DNA of 64,000 nt. Origin: JBBQYD01 sp942493075 (GTDB taxonomy: Bacteria > Verrucomicrobiota > Verrucomicrobiia > Limisphaerales > UBA8199). The DNA lies in assembly GCA_942493075.1 (NCBI GenBank), contig OW818681.1, positions 2,108,001 to 2,172,000 of the forward strand, given 5' to 3'. The notes under the pieces were generated by a model. The model did not search any database, was not told the origin of the DNA, and was given only the letters and a program-made list of their open reading frames with translations. Both the position numbers and the translations under genes were made by a program. Positions 47,501-54,473 of the stretch are shown here, piece after piece (within the stretch, counting starts at the first letter, position 1; each line of letters begins with the position of its first letter).

Positions 47501-50500
47501 TTGCCGGGGGCACGAACCCGTTGAACCCCGACTCCGACGACGATGGGCTGCCCGATGGTGTTGACCCCGCTCCTCTATCACCGAGCAGTGGAATCGAGTT
47601 TGCCATTAGTTCCTCATTCACACTGGTGGAAGGCGAGACGACAAACATTCAGTTCAGCGTCAGTTCGTCGAACGCGCCGCTGAATACTCTGACATTTGGA
47701 GGGACAAACATTCCTCCAGTGTTTGCGACCCTCGCCAGCGTCACATTCACGAATTCCGCCACGAACGGAATGGCGTACGGAGAGCTGCGTCTGAGGCCAT
47801 TACTTTTGGATGCGGGCACCTACGTCCTGACGTTGAAAGCAGCCGGTATTTCGGGCAGTAACTCGGTAGCGGGTAGCACGAATATTACCGTGGTGGTTCT
47901 CGATAATCCCTCCTTCCCGGTCACTCGATGGAAAGACCCGGTGGATGGAAACTTCAGTGACACCAACCGCTGGTCTGACGGCGTGCCAACAGTGTCCAAA
48001 CCGGGTTTGATCGATGTTGCAGGCACCTACACTGTCAGCCTGAACAACGACTCTACCATCGGAGAGTTGATCGTAGGAGGTACCTCAGGCTCCCAAATGT
48101 TCCGGGTGTCCGGGCGGGCCCTGACCGTGAATGGGTCGCTGCAGGTTCGTGGAACCGGACACCTGAGCCTGCAAAGCTCCGGGCAATTGACTGGGCCTGG
48201 GGTTATCAACATCGCCAGCCGCTTTGATTGGACCGGCGGCGTCATTCAGGGAACCGGTGTCATGAACATGCTGCCAGGTGCCTTCACGGATGTGAGCGGG
48301 ACCGATTGGAAATACCACACCGCGCGTACGATCAATAACGCAGGCACCCTTCAAATTCGCGGTTCTGGTGGAATGAATGTGGCCTCACTGGCAACTCTGA
48401 ATAACTCGGGCCTGATTGATGTGCAAACCGACATTGATGTGTCGAATGCCTCCGGAGGTTCTGCCACGATCTCCATTTGGAACAATACCGGAACGTTCAA
48501 AAAGAGCAGCGGCCTTGGCGAGTTCACTATCGGCGCGATCTTCAATAATCGCGGTACCGTGCTTTTGGAGAGTGGCGAGATTGAACTTTGGTCTGGGGGG
48601 GACAGTAGTGGTGCGTTCAACCTGGCGGAGGGTACTGTCTGGCGTTGGGCCGGCGGCACTCACACTCTGGGCACCGCAGCTAAACTCCAGGGAATGGGCA
48701 GCATTCAATTCGCTGGCGGAACGGTCACGGTGCTTGGCACCTTGAATATCTCTGGCGGCGTGAAAGCCACCGGCGGCATTGGCGTTTTCGGGCCTGGAGC
48801 CCAGGTTCTACCGGTTTCGAGCGTAGCTGTGCTCGGGTGGGGTGGGCGGCTCGAGTTCAACTCCGGCAATCCAGTTGTCATCGGTTCGCTTAACCAAGGC
48901 GGAAACCTGCGGAGCACCGATGCACTGTCCATCACGAACGCATTCACCTGGACGGCTGGCGCCCACGAAGGCTCCGCTGTGACCCGGGTGCTGAGCAACG
49001 CGGTGTTCAGCATAGAGGGCAACGATTATAAAACGCTAAACGGGCGCCTGCTGCAGGTGGACGGTCAGGGTGCGTGGACGGGAACCGGCGGCTGGACAAT
49101 CGGAGGAAACGCGGAGCTGAGAACCTATGGGCCGTTCGAAATACAGAACGATGCAACCGTCTCCACGGCTCTCGGCGGATGGGCTACCGATGGCCTGATT
49201 CACAACTTCGGCCTTATGACCAAAACAGGATCAACGGGGGTTACCGAGCTTGGTCCTGTATTCGTCAACAGCGGCACAGTAGAAATTTCTACCGGCACCT
49301 TGCGGTTGAATACTGGCGGAACCAACACTGGCATGTTCCTCGTGCAGACCAACGCGAGACTCCGAATCGCCAACGGCACCCATCTGCTCTCGACCGAGGG
49401 TAGCATTCAAGGCGACGGCCTGCTAACGATGTCAGCCGGCACCCTTCAGATCGATGGCTCGTATCAAATCGCGACTCTCATCGATAACGGCACCCTGCGC
49501 TTCAACTCGCAGGATCTTCGGATTACGAACAACGTCGTATTCGACGGAGGTGTGCTTGAGGGCGACGGTCGGCTGGAGTTGGACGGCAGCTTCGAGTGGA
49601 GGAGTGGAAGCATGCGAGGAACCGGCACAACGGTGATTGGGCCTTCGGGTGTTGCCCGGCTGATCAACAATGGGTTCAACAAGTTCCTCAGCAGGCGAAT
49701 GGAGAATCAAGGCTTGTTCGAAATCCAGGATGGCATTCCACTGCACTTGAGCGGTGGCACTTTCATCAATGCTGCAGGAGGGATCGTAAACGTCCCGGGT
49801 ACCGCCTCTTTCGCGTGGAATGGGGGATCCAACCTCGTTAGAAACGAGGGATCGATTCGCAAAACTGGCGCAGGCACACTGACCTTTGGCGGCAGCGTTC
49901 CATTCCAGAATGCGGGTTTGCTGGAGGTGCTATCCGGCAATTGCGTGATTAGCGGCAATGGCGTCAACTCTGGCATCATTCAAATCGCCAGCGGCACCAG
50001 CCTGGAGTTTACAGGCAGCTATAGCTATACAGCGGAATCGATGATCGGTGGTGGTGGAAACTTCACCTTCTCAGGCGGCACCCACGATGTGATGGGAAGC
50101 TTTTTGCCAGAGTCCAATGTATCATTCACCGGCGGAACTGTTACCATCCGGAACAACCTCGGAACCAGGTCGAGTGTCCAAATCGGCAACGGAACCGTTC
50201 GCTTCAACGCTCCTCAGACACTGTCTGAGCTGGTCATGAACAACTCCGGAAGTTTGGAGGGTTCCAGCGAGGTGACGGTCACTAACCTCACATGGGCTAA
50301 AGGTTTCATGAGCGGCACCGGTCGCACCACCATTCGCCCAGGAGGGCGGGTGATCATAAACAATCCATCCGGAGCCAAGTATCTTCAGCGGCCCCTGGAG
50401 AACTTCGGCGCCATCACCGTTACGGAGTCCACAACGGTTTATTGTCAGAACGGTGTTCTGCAAAATCGGCCTGGAGCAACGATGGACATTCTAGATGGCT

Positions 50501-52071
50501 TGCTCCTGGCAAGTACCGGCGCTAGTTCTTATCTTGAGAATGCTGGAACGATCACTCTCTCCGGCACCAACACATTCACCATGTCTGGATCTGTGCTGCT
50601 TAACAACACCGGGGTAGTCGAGGCTCAACGAGGGACTCTGGTGCTTTCGGGCGGTGGTACCAATGCGGGTTCGATCTTCATCAGATCCAACGCGTATGCA
50701 GAGCTGAGCGCGAGCATGAGCCATCCCGTCGGCTCATACCTTGGCGGGGCAGGGGAGATCCGATTCACAGGTGGTAATCACACCTTGCTCGGCAACTTCC
50801 AACCGATGGGCTTGCTCAGCTTCCGGGGTGGTGTGGTTACTGTGAACAACGCGATCCACCCCAAAGGCACTCTGCTGGTGACCAATAACGGCACTTTGAA
50901 CCTCCAAACATCCCAGATGCTTGGCCGTTTGGATATGTATGGGACTGCTCTCGGAGGCAGCGCAGATGTTACCATCACCAACGAGATGATTTGGGCCTCA
51001 GGCACGATTTCAGGCACTGGGAGAACTCTCATCAGCCCTGGCGCTGTCCTCCGGGTGAGCCCCGGGAGCAGTGCCAAGATACTCTCCCGAACCCTGGAGA
51101 ATAGCGGGACTGTGGAGATCCCTTCACCTGAATCCGTGTACTTTCAAATCGCGGTGTTCAATAACCTTGCGGGGGGCGTCGTTAACACCATGGGTGGCGA
51201 GTTCCGGTGGATAGGAAGTGTCGGCAGTTACATCAAAAATCTCGGGGTTTGGAATAAAACCGCCACAAACACCCTGGAGATCAGCTCCCTCCCATTCCAC
51301 AACAGCGGTGTGCTCAACCTGTTGGAAGGGACGATGACGATGAATTCCGGCGGGACCAACCGCGGTGGTATTAATATTTCGACTAACGTTACCTTGAGTC
51401 TATCAGGAAGCGTCGTTTATGCCTTGGAGCCCGGCACGGTTTTCTCCGGGACGGGTAACCTCCTGTTCCATGGCCACGGCAATATCGTCCTTAGCACGAA
51501 TATCAACTTTGGCACCCTTCAGGTGGTGTTCCGGAACGGAGCCGGTTTGATTGGTGCGTATGAATTGGCCAATTCCCCAGGCGGTTCGCTCACCTTTGAG
51601 CGAACGATGACCATTCCCGGCTCGCTACGTATCGGCGGACGGCTGGCAACCAGCACAAGCAGCATAATCCTCACGATCAACGGCAACCTGGAGCTGGCTG
51701 ATGGCAGCATTCTGGTGAATCCGGGGCAAATCCAGGTGAAAGGAGACTATATCAACCACGGCGCTGATATCACCGGCAACGATCCCGTGGATATCGCGGG
51801 CGCCGCTCCAAGCTTGGTGCAAATCGTCAGCATCAAGACAGCCTCCGGTATGGCTCTCTCCGGAGCCAATTCCGGTAGTGGTGAGTCCCTGGTGATCGAC
51901 ATGGTGTGGTCAGGTGATCCTGGAATCACTTACGCTGTCGAGATCAGCCGCGACTTCGCGCAATGGACTGAATGCTCAGCCACAGTCGTGGAATCGAGCC
52001 CAGGGAAATACACGGCCAAAGTGATACTGCCGCGCGCGGCGGTTGGGTTCTTCCGAACACGCACCGAGTAG
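38593..52071 (+). CDS. Giant exported modular surface protein (CarboxypepD_reg, Ig-like, D-rich repeats, beta-helix)
   Basis: This 4492-residue protein has an extended N-terminus with one hydrophobic export segment (ALILVLFLTAPFLG, residues 18-31). Adhesive-looking and CARDB-like regions follow to about residue 900. A run of carboxypeptidase-regulatory-like modules (about 925-2170) repeats the pattern G-x-V-x(n)-A-x-V followed by T-D-x-N-G-x-F. Big_5-type Ig domains lie around 2176-2400 and 2696-2812. A D-rich thrombospondin-3-like calcium segment occupies about 2906-2992 (for example DSDDDGLNDG). After a Calx-beta-like domain, about 1280 residues form T/G/N-rich beta-helix-type repeats. The end resembles the C-terminal beta domain common in verrucomicrobial surface proteins. 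No PEP-CTERM or LPXTG is present. It lies 37 bases after the RHS gene and is likely co-transcribed. Adhesion or matrix function is inference. Confidence 0.85.
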   Translation: MITQQQALIPLHVRLRQALILVLFLTAPFLGRTGSAAEVLTSLDYRIVGNYLKVSPSALAVPKGIAGSVMVELANADGSDKQPNNVLTEGAYVEATLRGPSFPARRLIGQVNQPLMLPAINLAGEYQLDNIRLVDASTGAVRMEGTPSSIPVNVFAELLISRVTSRPLSLQEIQDKGISIDEANFRAVEFEVGFVLDGTTYPIKFPVVTPDFKSSTEIIPAQELEKRFVQAQAINDKLSSREFVPLPPELEAAGLNLVVKGCNFEFAEPKGEKLRLDIPPIPALMVIPGNIGYLNQFFSVQIFTENAAPVNSGLSVLNLQARLVLPPGADQIPASSYEQPGDDPLRYARTGPDKIVQPVQSIVRPGPDGVPGTADDLLRLYPRESGQAEFLIEGLREGLHVMNLELFGDLDGLSSGLVKIKGKAAGSVLVRNPKFSLTFSHPRTVRTGEEYDAFVTILNTSQVEANLVSVALPKGSVSGATILSSERVELGNISPGQSATARFQLRGERTGQIRFSNLTTGEDSVTGRFRLTMGVDERGVDLSPDSIGYPDYVDELPNDLFYAANRVLGQALSVYSAPMLPPGVLRIPWSTIQTRVLELAEAGQRIAYGESLERVLPDIALDWQGGRKFNEGFDQIMTTTEAGRQWRTALFQALENTGSQDPAQLLASRAADLAGRGEAWAFMSANNVAIKPVFSSVSNTVDLSIAGARQAGGYPGTNGSWLVFKPQSGQVRWEITSPIVQAEFGLLVLQTNGTGQWIRWSVPNPQVGGCYKYTLGDSSNTLLLDELCDGSPEQSLPGTASPVSELPPELLLARQLPEIESVRPRPSCFPGAAWNYGTVVGVLFSKPMSETNVNIPSAYKLENGITAVAVRLQPGGRVAMLNLRQGVGSIRPRTLTIDGVTDPRGHAIVNNARAITNLISEGAAVSGRALRADGSPAANIPVTLTMNDLHRDPFDRCEQSIGRVGQVFTDNDGRFTFDFILAGVPYTISATDTGGLPPEAIDMILKSYRGGYFDRDRLLLQASQTNFAATLGTTNITQAIALAENLDRAVWNDTVPYMDGMQGQEIAVALRFRGRGTVSGQIISADGVSPAVQAAVNLFPDSASRELVRGVFADSQGRFQFNGIPLGQFTVQVKTSLGQFRTIAGVLSQVGETAELRIELTAPTPAEIIRTQVRGVVTEADNTTPHNRAQVFMRGVNGVVGVAESNDAGYWEMDDVPAGTYTVTAISQDGKRKGDRNGVQTSAGAISYVNVALQGTTVVAGRVENSSGQPVANALVAGGSALVKTDANGLFTLTGVPIGQRTISAGLEAKYAPNNFPRLGSEGVDALPGVTNFVVVRLRPAGVIAGQVHDANGFPVSGINAAIPMEKGFLWTKVDQNGFFKFINVPPGEYIVSAPAPPVRKTAEELEELADSGADEELMAAIQDAFASYAGASTGTNHNPGTWGYTKTTILNDGHTAPADVKYFPMGSVSGVVVNDQSVPIGALVRLTGLSMRENGAPGFTVRGNRDSDAETGEFLFSNALTVGDWGIQVASPFYSVVLSTSGRTTDSFPNVTNLVMQFPPRKDTHGRLTGRVVYPDGTPVGKDVEVTTYFGPGIVNTTDTNGFFDNQMAIPARSYTVEARDPVTGYRGRVSAQVAPGLTNFVQVPLFGLGHINVSVLQANGLPAGKAFIQVYGSLFHEQREGETGTNGVYQTRDLVPGSYQLLVRYTSGSTTLEKRMGLEVKHDQITSANIVLGGTGSVRGSFSRLDGGAIVGARVAIGRVADVPTDGQGQFAATGIPLGTHRVVATDPVTGRAAIGSASVNYVDQVVTVPLTEQLQGIVRGQVFQEGKSSPIAGAEVSLQSRDGSGSYRSATTGPDGGYEFPGVTPGDYMLSCRLQGLNGGVVQNLTMPANAPTLVYNLTLPAPEATGQVLVKVVSPDGVTPAAGVRVLAAVIGGGTKDTGPDGTALFEGLRLGGVSIQASSLAPTETHNVAVTNVTITASMPSNSVVARMQGVGTVSGQVFNSTGLVPVPFATLLIEFLSPPFRGTKRGNIVSDGEGKFTIPNVPVGDYRLIASSQALAASTNGVIGAHQQTNFARLTLAPSGVVIGRILRADGVSIVSSNNVVLRFSSQTSSAGVSVAPTDSNGRFGFTNVPLGDFALDAAVLAVNGLIKTSGNVASNEQVVDLGDLLLDEAMPMVSAIIPANTSNGVPIISPVDIVLSEPMLAASVNGNTNGVYLRSPTKLVAASVALLTHPDDGLARVVRLTPFAPLASMTTYEVVVISGERRDAVGKLIASGPTDLVGRFLPQLFVSTFTTRDDDPPLLVSMSPGPGAIQVDPLATMRLTFNEPLRHTNIQFALSGPAGSVAGSLNLSDDGKILVFSPNAPLLPNRTHSLVVSNLIDLAGNRFASEPLTASFSTLDTIGPVVASLKLNGPAVAGAAVPVEAILSEPEAGASVRFLKEVESVAVATTNPYIAYITMPTNGSVRLQAIATDQFGNDGEITQLEVTVVSNTPPMVTLIRMDPTNGPVGTSKTLSFQLSGEDDNAVTNITLVGLGAVQIVRTFDSGNPTNLTFTVPATNLASTFLQFRAQSTDSLGAKSPEAVLDYDVVDNTFPEVTLLRPAKDEVVNPLQPLDIEFAISDNSSNLTVKVQLSNLVSLASETNFLVVPNLAHTNQIRFSITNAPQNGGYVQAQIFVTDSAGNARSEARIFRVPDITAPRITSVDPTNGTVRASLWEWTEWRFSEAVKASLPMTNVLFMTNQFGDSDFYVIDQHTTSFRVRPSRGLRPGVVYTNLLFPGVIDYASNILVTAEGNPIPAEGQTSSFRTAAILSQYPTNGSLMVAGQRFVSTVSYERGLNATWFGFRFGTNQQVAANVSQTSTNAAAQVFAPTNSGPAQFSVLIANVSNFSGSWTQAPVVVEIRPRDLDDDNDGWVNGFESDRGMNPFLADLDSSDFDQDTLSNGQERALGTDPGRADSDDDGLNDGLEVAGGTNPLNPDSDDDGLPDGVDPAPLSPSSGIEFAISSSFTLVEGETTNIQFSVSSSNAPLNTLTFGGTNIPPVFATLASVTFTNSATNGMAYGELRLRPLLLDAGTYVLTLKAAGISGSNSVAGSTNITVVVLDNPSFPVTRWKDPVDGNFSDTNRWSDGVPTVSKPGLIDVAGTYTVSLNNDSTIGELIVGGTSGSQMFRVSGRALTVNGSLQVRGTGHLSLQSSGQLTGPGVINIASRFDWTGGVIQGTGVMNMLPGAFTDVSGTDWKYHTARTINNAGTLQIRGSGGMNVASLATLNNSGLIDVQTDIDVSNASGGSATISIWNNTGTFKKSSGLGEFTIGAIFNNRGTVLLESGEIELWSGGDSSGAFNLAEGTVWRWAGGTHTLGTAAKLQGMGSIQFAGGTVTVLGTLNISGGVKATGGIGVFGPGAQVLPVSSVAVLGWGGRLEFNSGNPVVIGSLNQGGNLRSTDALSITNAFTWTAGAHEGSAVTRVLSNAVFSIEGNDYKTLNGRLLQVDGQGAWTGTGGWTIGGNAELRTYGPFEIQNDATVSTALGGWATDGLIHNFGLMTKTGSTGVTELGPVFVNSGTVEISTGTLRLNTGGTNTGMFLVQTNARLRIANGTHLLSTEGSIQGDGLLTMSAGTLQIDGSYQIATLIDNGTLRFNSQDLRITNNVVFDGGVLEGDGRLELDGSFEWRSGSMRGTGTTVIGPSGVARLINNGFNKFLSRRMENQGLFEIQDGIPLHLSGGTFINAAGGIVNVPGTASFAWNGGSNLVRNEGSIRKTGAGTLTFGGSVPFQNAGLLEVLSGNCVISGNGVNSGIIQIASGTSLEFTGSYSYTAESMIGGGGNFTFSGGTHDVMGSFLPESNVSFTGGTVTIRNNLGTRSSVQIGNGTVRFNAPQTLSELVMNNSGSLEGSSEVTVTNLTWAKGFMSGTGRTTIRPGGRVIINNPSGAKYLQRPLENFGAITVTESTTVYCQNGVLQNRPGATMDILDGLLLASTGASSYLENAGTITLSGTNTFTMSGSVLLNNTGVVEAQRGTLVLSGGGTNAGSIFIRSNAYAELSASMSHPVGSYLGGAGEIRFTGGNHTLLGNFQPMGLLSFRGGVVTVNNAIHPKGTLLVTNNGTLNLQTSQMLGRLDMYGTALGGSADVTITNEMIWASGTISGTGRTLISPGAVLRVSPGSSAKILSRTLENSGTVEIPSPESVYFQIAVFNNLAGGVVNTMGGEFRWIGSVGSYIKNLGVWNKTATNTLEISSLPFHNSGVLNLLEGTMTMNSGGTNRGGINISTNVTLSLSGSVVYALEPGTVFSGTGNLLFHGHGNIVLSTNINFGTLQVVFRNGAGLIGAYELANSPGGSLTFERTMTIPGSLRIGGRLATSTSSIILTINGNLELADGSILVNPGQIQVKGDYINHGADITGNDPVDIAGAAPSLVQIVSIKTASGMALSGANSGSGESLVIDMVWSGDPGITYAVEISRDFAQWTECSATVVESSPGKYTAKVILPRAAVGFFRTRTE
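48541..51990 (+). repeat. Long-period in-frame repeats in the beta-helix region
   Basis: A recurring phrase F-x-N-x-G-x-V/L-E/L followed by G-G-x-N-x-G begins at 48541, 49261, 49903, 50599 and 51295. The periods are 240, 214, 232 and 232 codons. Each unit also contains G-T-H/G-N-H-x-L, a S-G-G-T-x-T strand, G-T-L-x-F-N, V-T-x-T-N and a G-T-G-R-T-x-I-x-P-G block. Nucleotide identity between copies is low, so the duplication is old. Confidence 0.75.
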
Positions 52072-52097
52072 GAAACGCCCAGTGGGGATGCAAACAG

Positions 52098-53129
52098 CTA
52101 ACGTAAATACGTCCGCAGGAAATCTTCTGCCAGCGTCCGGCCTTCACCACCATAAACGTGGCCCTGCCGGTGGTTATAATAACGAATCGCGTCCGGGACC
52201 TCGTGGAGATGATAAAGGGGCTTAACTGCGTCGATGAACTGCTGGCTGCGATCATCGTCAGCAGAACCGCCGCCCAGCAGCAGAAACGGACGCGGGGCGA
52301 TCAAGGCCAATAGTTGATGGTGCTCAAGATTCCATGAGCTCTGCTTGATCTTTGGGCCCAGGTACCAAATTGCATCCCAATTGCTGAAATCGAGGCCGAT
52401 GCCGCCCTCGCTCGAAACCCCGGCGCAGTAACGGGTATCAAACGCCATCGCATAAAGCACTTGCTTGGCACCCAGGGAATGACCGAAACAAGCGATCCGC
52501 TTCTTGTCAACGAAGGGCAAGCTCTCCATGAAATCAGCGGCACGAATGGCATCCCATGTCATGCGCGTCATGCCCGTCCAGTTCGGATGCTCCGCAATCA
52601 CCTTGTAGGCATTTCCAGCCCAATTCGTGCCCTCGGTGTTGATGTAGTTCCGAGGGCACCAGACCACATACCCCTGGCGTACCCAGAAGAGACCGTGCCT
52701 CTTCGATTCCGGATACTCAGGCGCAAGTCCTGCAGCGCCACGCGCTCCGTAAGGAGTCGTGGCATGAAAGACCACAACGGCAGGCAGCTTTCCACGTGCC
52801 CCGCGAGGCACCAGGAGATAGCCATCCGCGACAAAACCGGGTGTAATCTGATACTTGATATATTGCCGGGAGAACTCAGAGAGATACTCGACCTCCAGAA
52901 CTTCTGTTTTAAGCCGCGATTTCTGTGGAAAAGGACCCAGAGCCTTTTGCCAGGATTGTTGAATCTCCTTCCGTGTCGTGAGCCAGCAGGATTTTGCCGC
53001 CGAATTGCTATCGTTAAATAACGGGGAGAGCTGCGGATAGACCTGCGAGGTGGACCTGGGCTCCGTTGCGGCTAAAGCGTTGACAGTCAACAAACATATA
53101 AACAGGAACGCCGCGCGGATGCTTCGCAT
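52098..53129 (-). CDS. Exported alpha/beta hydrolase (dienelactone hydrolase / acetyl esterase-like)
   Basis: I start the gene at ATG 53129, where a signal peptide begins (MRSIRAAFLFICLLTVNALA); the frame extends to 53309 but that part covers the terminator of the upstream gene. The mature protein has an alpha/beta-hydrolase core with KLPAVVVFHATTPYG as the oxyanion strand. The nucleophile elbow is CFGHSLGAKQ (serine near residue 218), a likely acid lies in LLLGGGSADDD, and the catalytic histidine is in RQGHVYGG. The lid contains VVWCPRNYINTEG, seen in esterases acting on plant-polymer acyl groups. The substrate is unknown. It is convergent with the 4492-residue gene, 26 bases apart. Confidence 0.88.
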   Translation of the reverse strand: MRSIRAAFLFICLLTVNALAATEPRSTSQVYPQLSPLFNDSNSAAKSCWLTTRKEIQQSWQKALGPFPQKSRLKTEVLEVEYLSEFSRQYIKYQITPGFVADGYLLVPRGARGKLPAVVVFHATTPYGARGAAGLAPEYPESKRHGLFWVRQGYVVWCPRNYINTEGTNWAGNAYKVIAEHPNWTGMTRMTWDAIRAADFMESLPFVDKKRIACFGHSLGAKQVLYAMAFDTRYCAGVSSEGGIGLDFSNWDAIWYLGPKIKQSSWNLEHHQLLALIAPRPFLLLGGGSADDDRSQQFIDAVKPLYHLHEVPDAIRYYNHRQGHVYGGEGRTLAEDFLRTYLR

Positions 53130-53208
53130 GCCATGCCTATATCTGCTTGCCTGCCGGGCGACAAGCATATTTCCCGAATACAGGGAGCGGCGCAGGCTTC
53201 CATGGATC

Positions 53209-53244
53209 AAAAAAAGAGAGCGGCCCACCCAAGGCCGCCCTCTC
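53209..53244 (-). terminator. Strong intrinsic terminator of the nadC-birA-coaX-VOC operon
   Basis: On the minus strand GAGAGGGCGGCC pairs with GGCCGCTCTC (one bulged G) around a 7-base loop and is followed by seven T residues. It lies about 96 bases after the VOC stop and before the hydrolase start, cleanly separating the two units. Confidence 0.85.
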
Positions 53245-53340
53245 ACTAACCAACCTGACAACCACTCCAATAACCCAACGCAACCTAGCACAGCTCGAAA
53301 GTGGCGCAAGGGTTGCAGTGAAAAAATCCGACACCGCTAA

Positions 53341-53709
53341 CTACTGGGTCTTGCGCTTGTGAAACATGAGGAAATTCCCGTCTGGATCGGCAAATACTGC
53401 CATGTGGCAGACGGGCGTCTCATACGGTTCCAGAATGAAAGGAGCCCCGTGTTTCCGGACCGAGTCGACTGCCTCCTGGAAATCCTCCACCTCCAGCGCG
53501 ACGGCGCCGCCATCTTTAGCTGGTTTGAAGATAGGTGCGCCGCTGCCGATGGAGAGTGTTCCTGTCCCGATGCTATACTCGATCATTCCCATGCCATCCT
53601 TCTCGAAAATATTGGCAGGTTTCAGGCCCAGCACACCCTCGTAAAAAGTGCGTGCTTTTGCGAGGTTCGTAACGGGTAAAACGGTGAATGCCAATTCGGT
53701 GATTTTCAT
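53341..53709 (-). CDS. VOC-family (glyoxalase-like) protein
   Basis: From ATG 53709 (MKITELAFTVLPVTNLAKAR) the protein is about 122 residues. That ATG overlaps the coaX stop (ATGA), making it the natural start; a frame to 53730 overlaps further. The sequence has the paired beta-alpha-beta-beta-beta halves of the vicinal-oxygen-chelate superfamily: FYEGVLGLKP in the first half, and the metal-side PVCHMAVFADPDGNFLMFHKR in the second. The first-half metal ligand expected at AFTV is not H, so metal use is uncertain. Substrate unknown. It is the last gene of the cofactor operon. Confidence 0.85.
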   Translation of the reverse strand: MKITELAFTVLPVTNLAKARTFYEGVLGLKPANIFEKDGMGMIEYSIGTGTLSIGSGAPIFKPAKDGGAVALEVEDFQEAVDSVRKHGAPFILEPYETPVCHMAVFADPDGNFLMFHKRKTQ

Positions 53710-54473
53710 GATTTCTGATGAGCCTGCCACACCAGCCGCAAACCTTCCAGTGTGAGAAGTGGATCCACAGCGGTAATCTCAGGCAGTCGAGCGGAAATCA
53801 AGCGGGCATAACCACCGGTGGCTATCACTGGAAATTTCTTCGTCTTCAACGCGGTTTGGAGTTCAAGGATCAACTCACGTATCAACCCCCGGTAACCGTG
53901 AACTGTTCCGACGAGCATGGCTTCCTCGGTGCTCCTGCCGATGGGACTCTTGATCTCACGAATGCGAATGCGCGGCAGGAGCGCCGTTTTTTCGTGGAGA
54001 TAGTCTGTCATGGCGGAAAGACCGGGTGCAATGATGCCGCCCACGTAACGGCCCTTGCGATCCACCACATCAAAGGTGACGGCCGTTCCGAAATCCACAA
54101 CGACGGTAGGCGCGCCGAAATGAGCCTTTGCAGCCACTGCATTGGCCAGGCGATCAGGGCCTATCGTTTCAGGGCGGGGATAATCAATTTCAACCCCGCG
54201 CAGGGTTTTATGCGTCAATTCCAAACAGGAGACTTGGAACATTTCTTTTACCGCCTTTGCCGCCTGGATCGTCGCACGCGGTACAACGCTGCAAACCGCT
54301 GCGCCTCGAACCGGGCGCTTCCCTACAAAACGCCGGACAAGCCCGGGTGCCGAACCGTCAAACCAGGATGCCGTCGGGATGTCGGCCTGGCGTTTGGGCC
54401 GGGAATTGCCAGCCAGGCCAAGATGGGTGTGAGTGTTGCCAATGTCCAGAAGCAGGGTCATTGAAGTGGTCAT
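53706..54473 (-). CDS. coaX: Type III pantothenate kinase
   Basis: CoaX phosphorylates pantothenate in CoA synthesis. The 255-residue protein has the N-terminal ASKHA phosphate-binding strand LLLDIGNTHTHLGL. The family motif GPDRLANAVAA is present, followed by VVVDFGTAVTFD and GGIIAPGLSAMTDYLH. The start ATG at 54473 overlaps the birA stop by four bases; an alternative ATG at 54461 would trim four residues. The birA-coaX coupling is common in bacteria, since both link cofactor metabolism. No CoaA-type kinase is visible in the window. Confidence 0.95.
   Translation of the reverse strand: MTTSMTLLLDIGNTHTHLGLAGNSRPKRQADIPTASWFDGSAPGLVRRFVGKRPVRGAAVCSVVPRATIQAAKAVKEMFQVSCLELTHKTLRGVEIDYPRPETIGPDRLANAVAAKAHFGAPTVVVDFGTAVTFDVVDRKGRYVGGIIAPGLSAMTDYLHEKTALLPRIRIREIKSPIGRSTEEAMLVGTVHGYRGLIRELILELQTALKTKKFPVIATGGYARLISARLPEITAVDPLLTLEGLRLVWQAHQKS

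Noticed and set aside
47951..51800. Regular short repeats suggesting a CRISPR or tandem-repeat array
   Set aside because: The repeats are in-frame protein repeats of 214-240 codons with low nucleotide identity, not short identical DNA repeats with spacers.
53718..54464. 248-codon plus-strand frame opposite coaX
   Set aside because: Antisense shadow; coaX motifs are complete on the minus strand.
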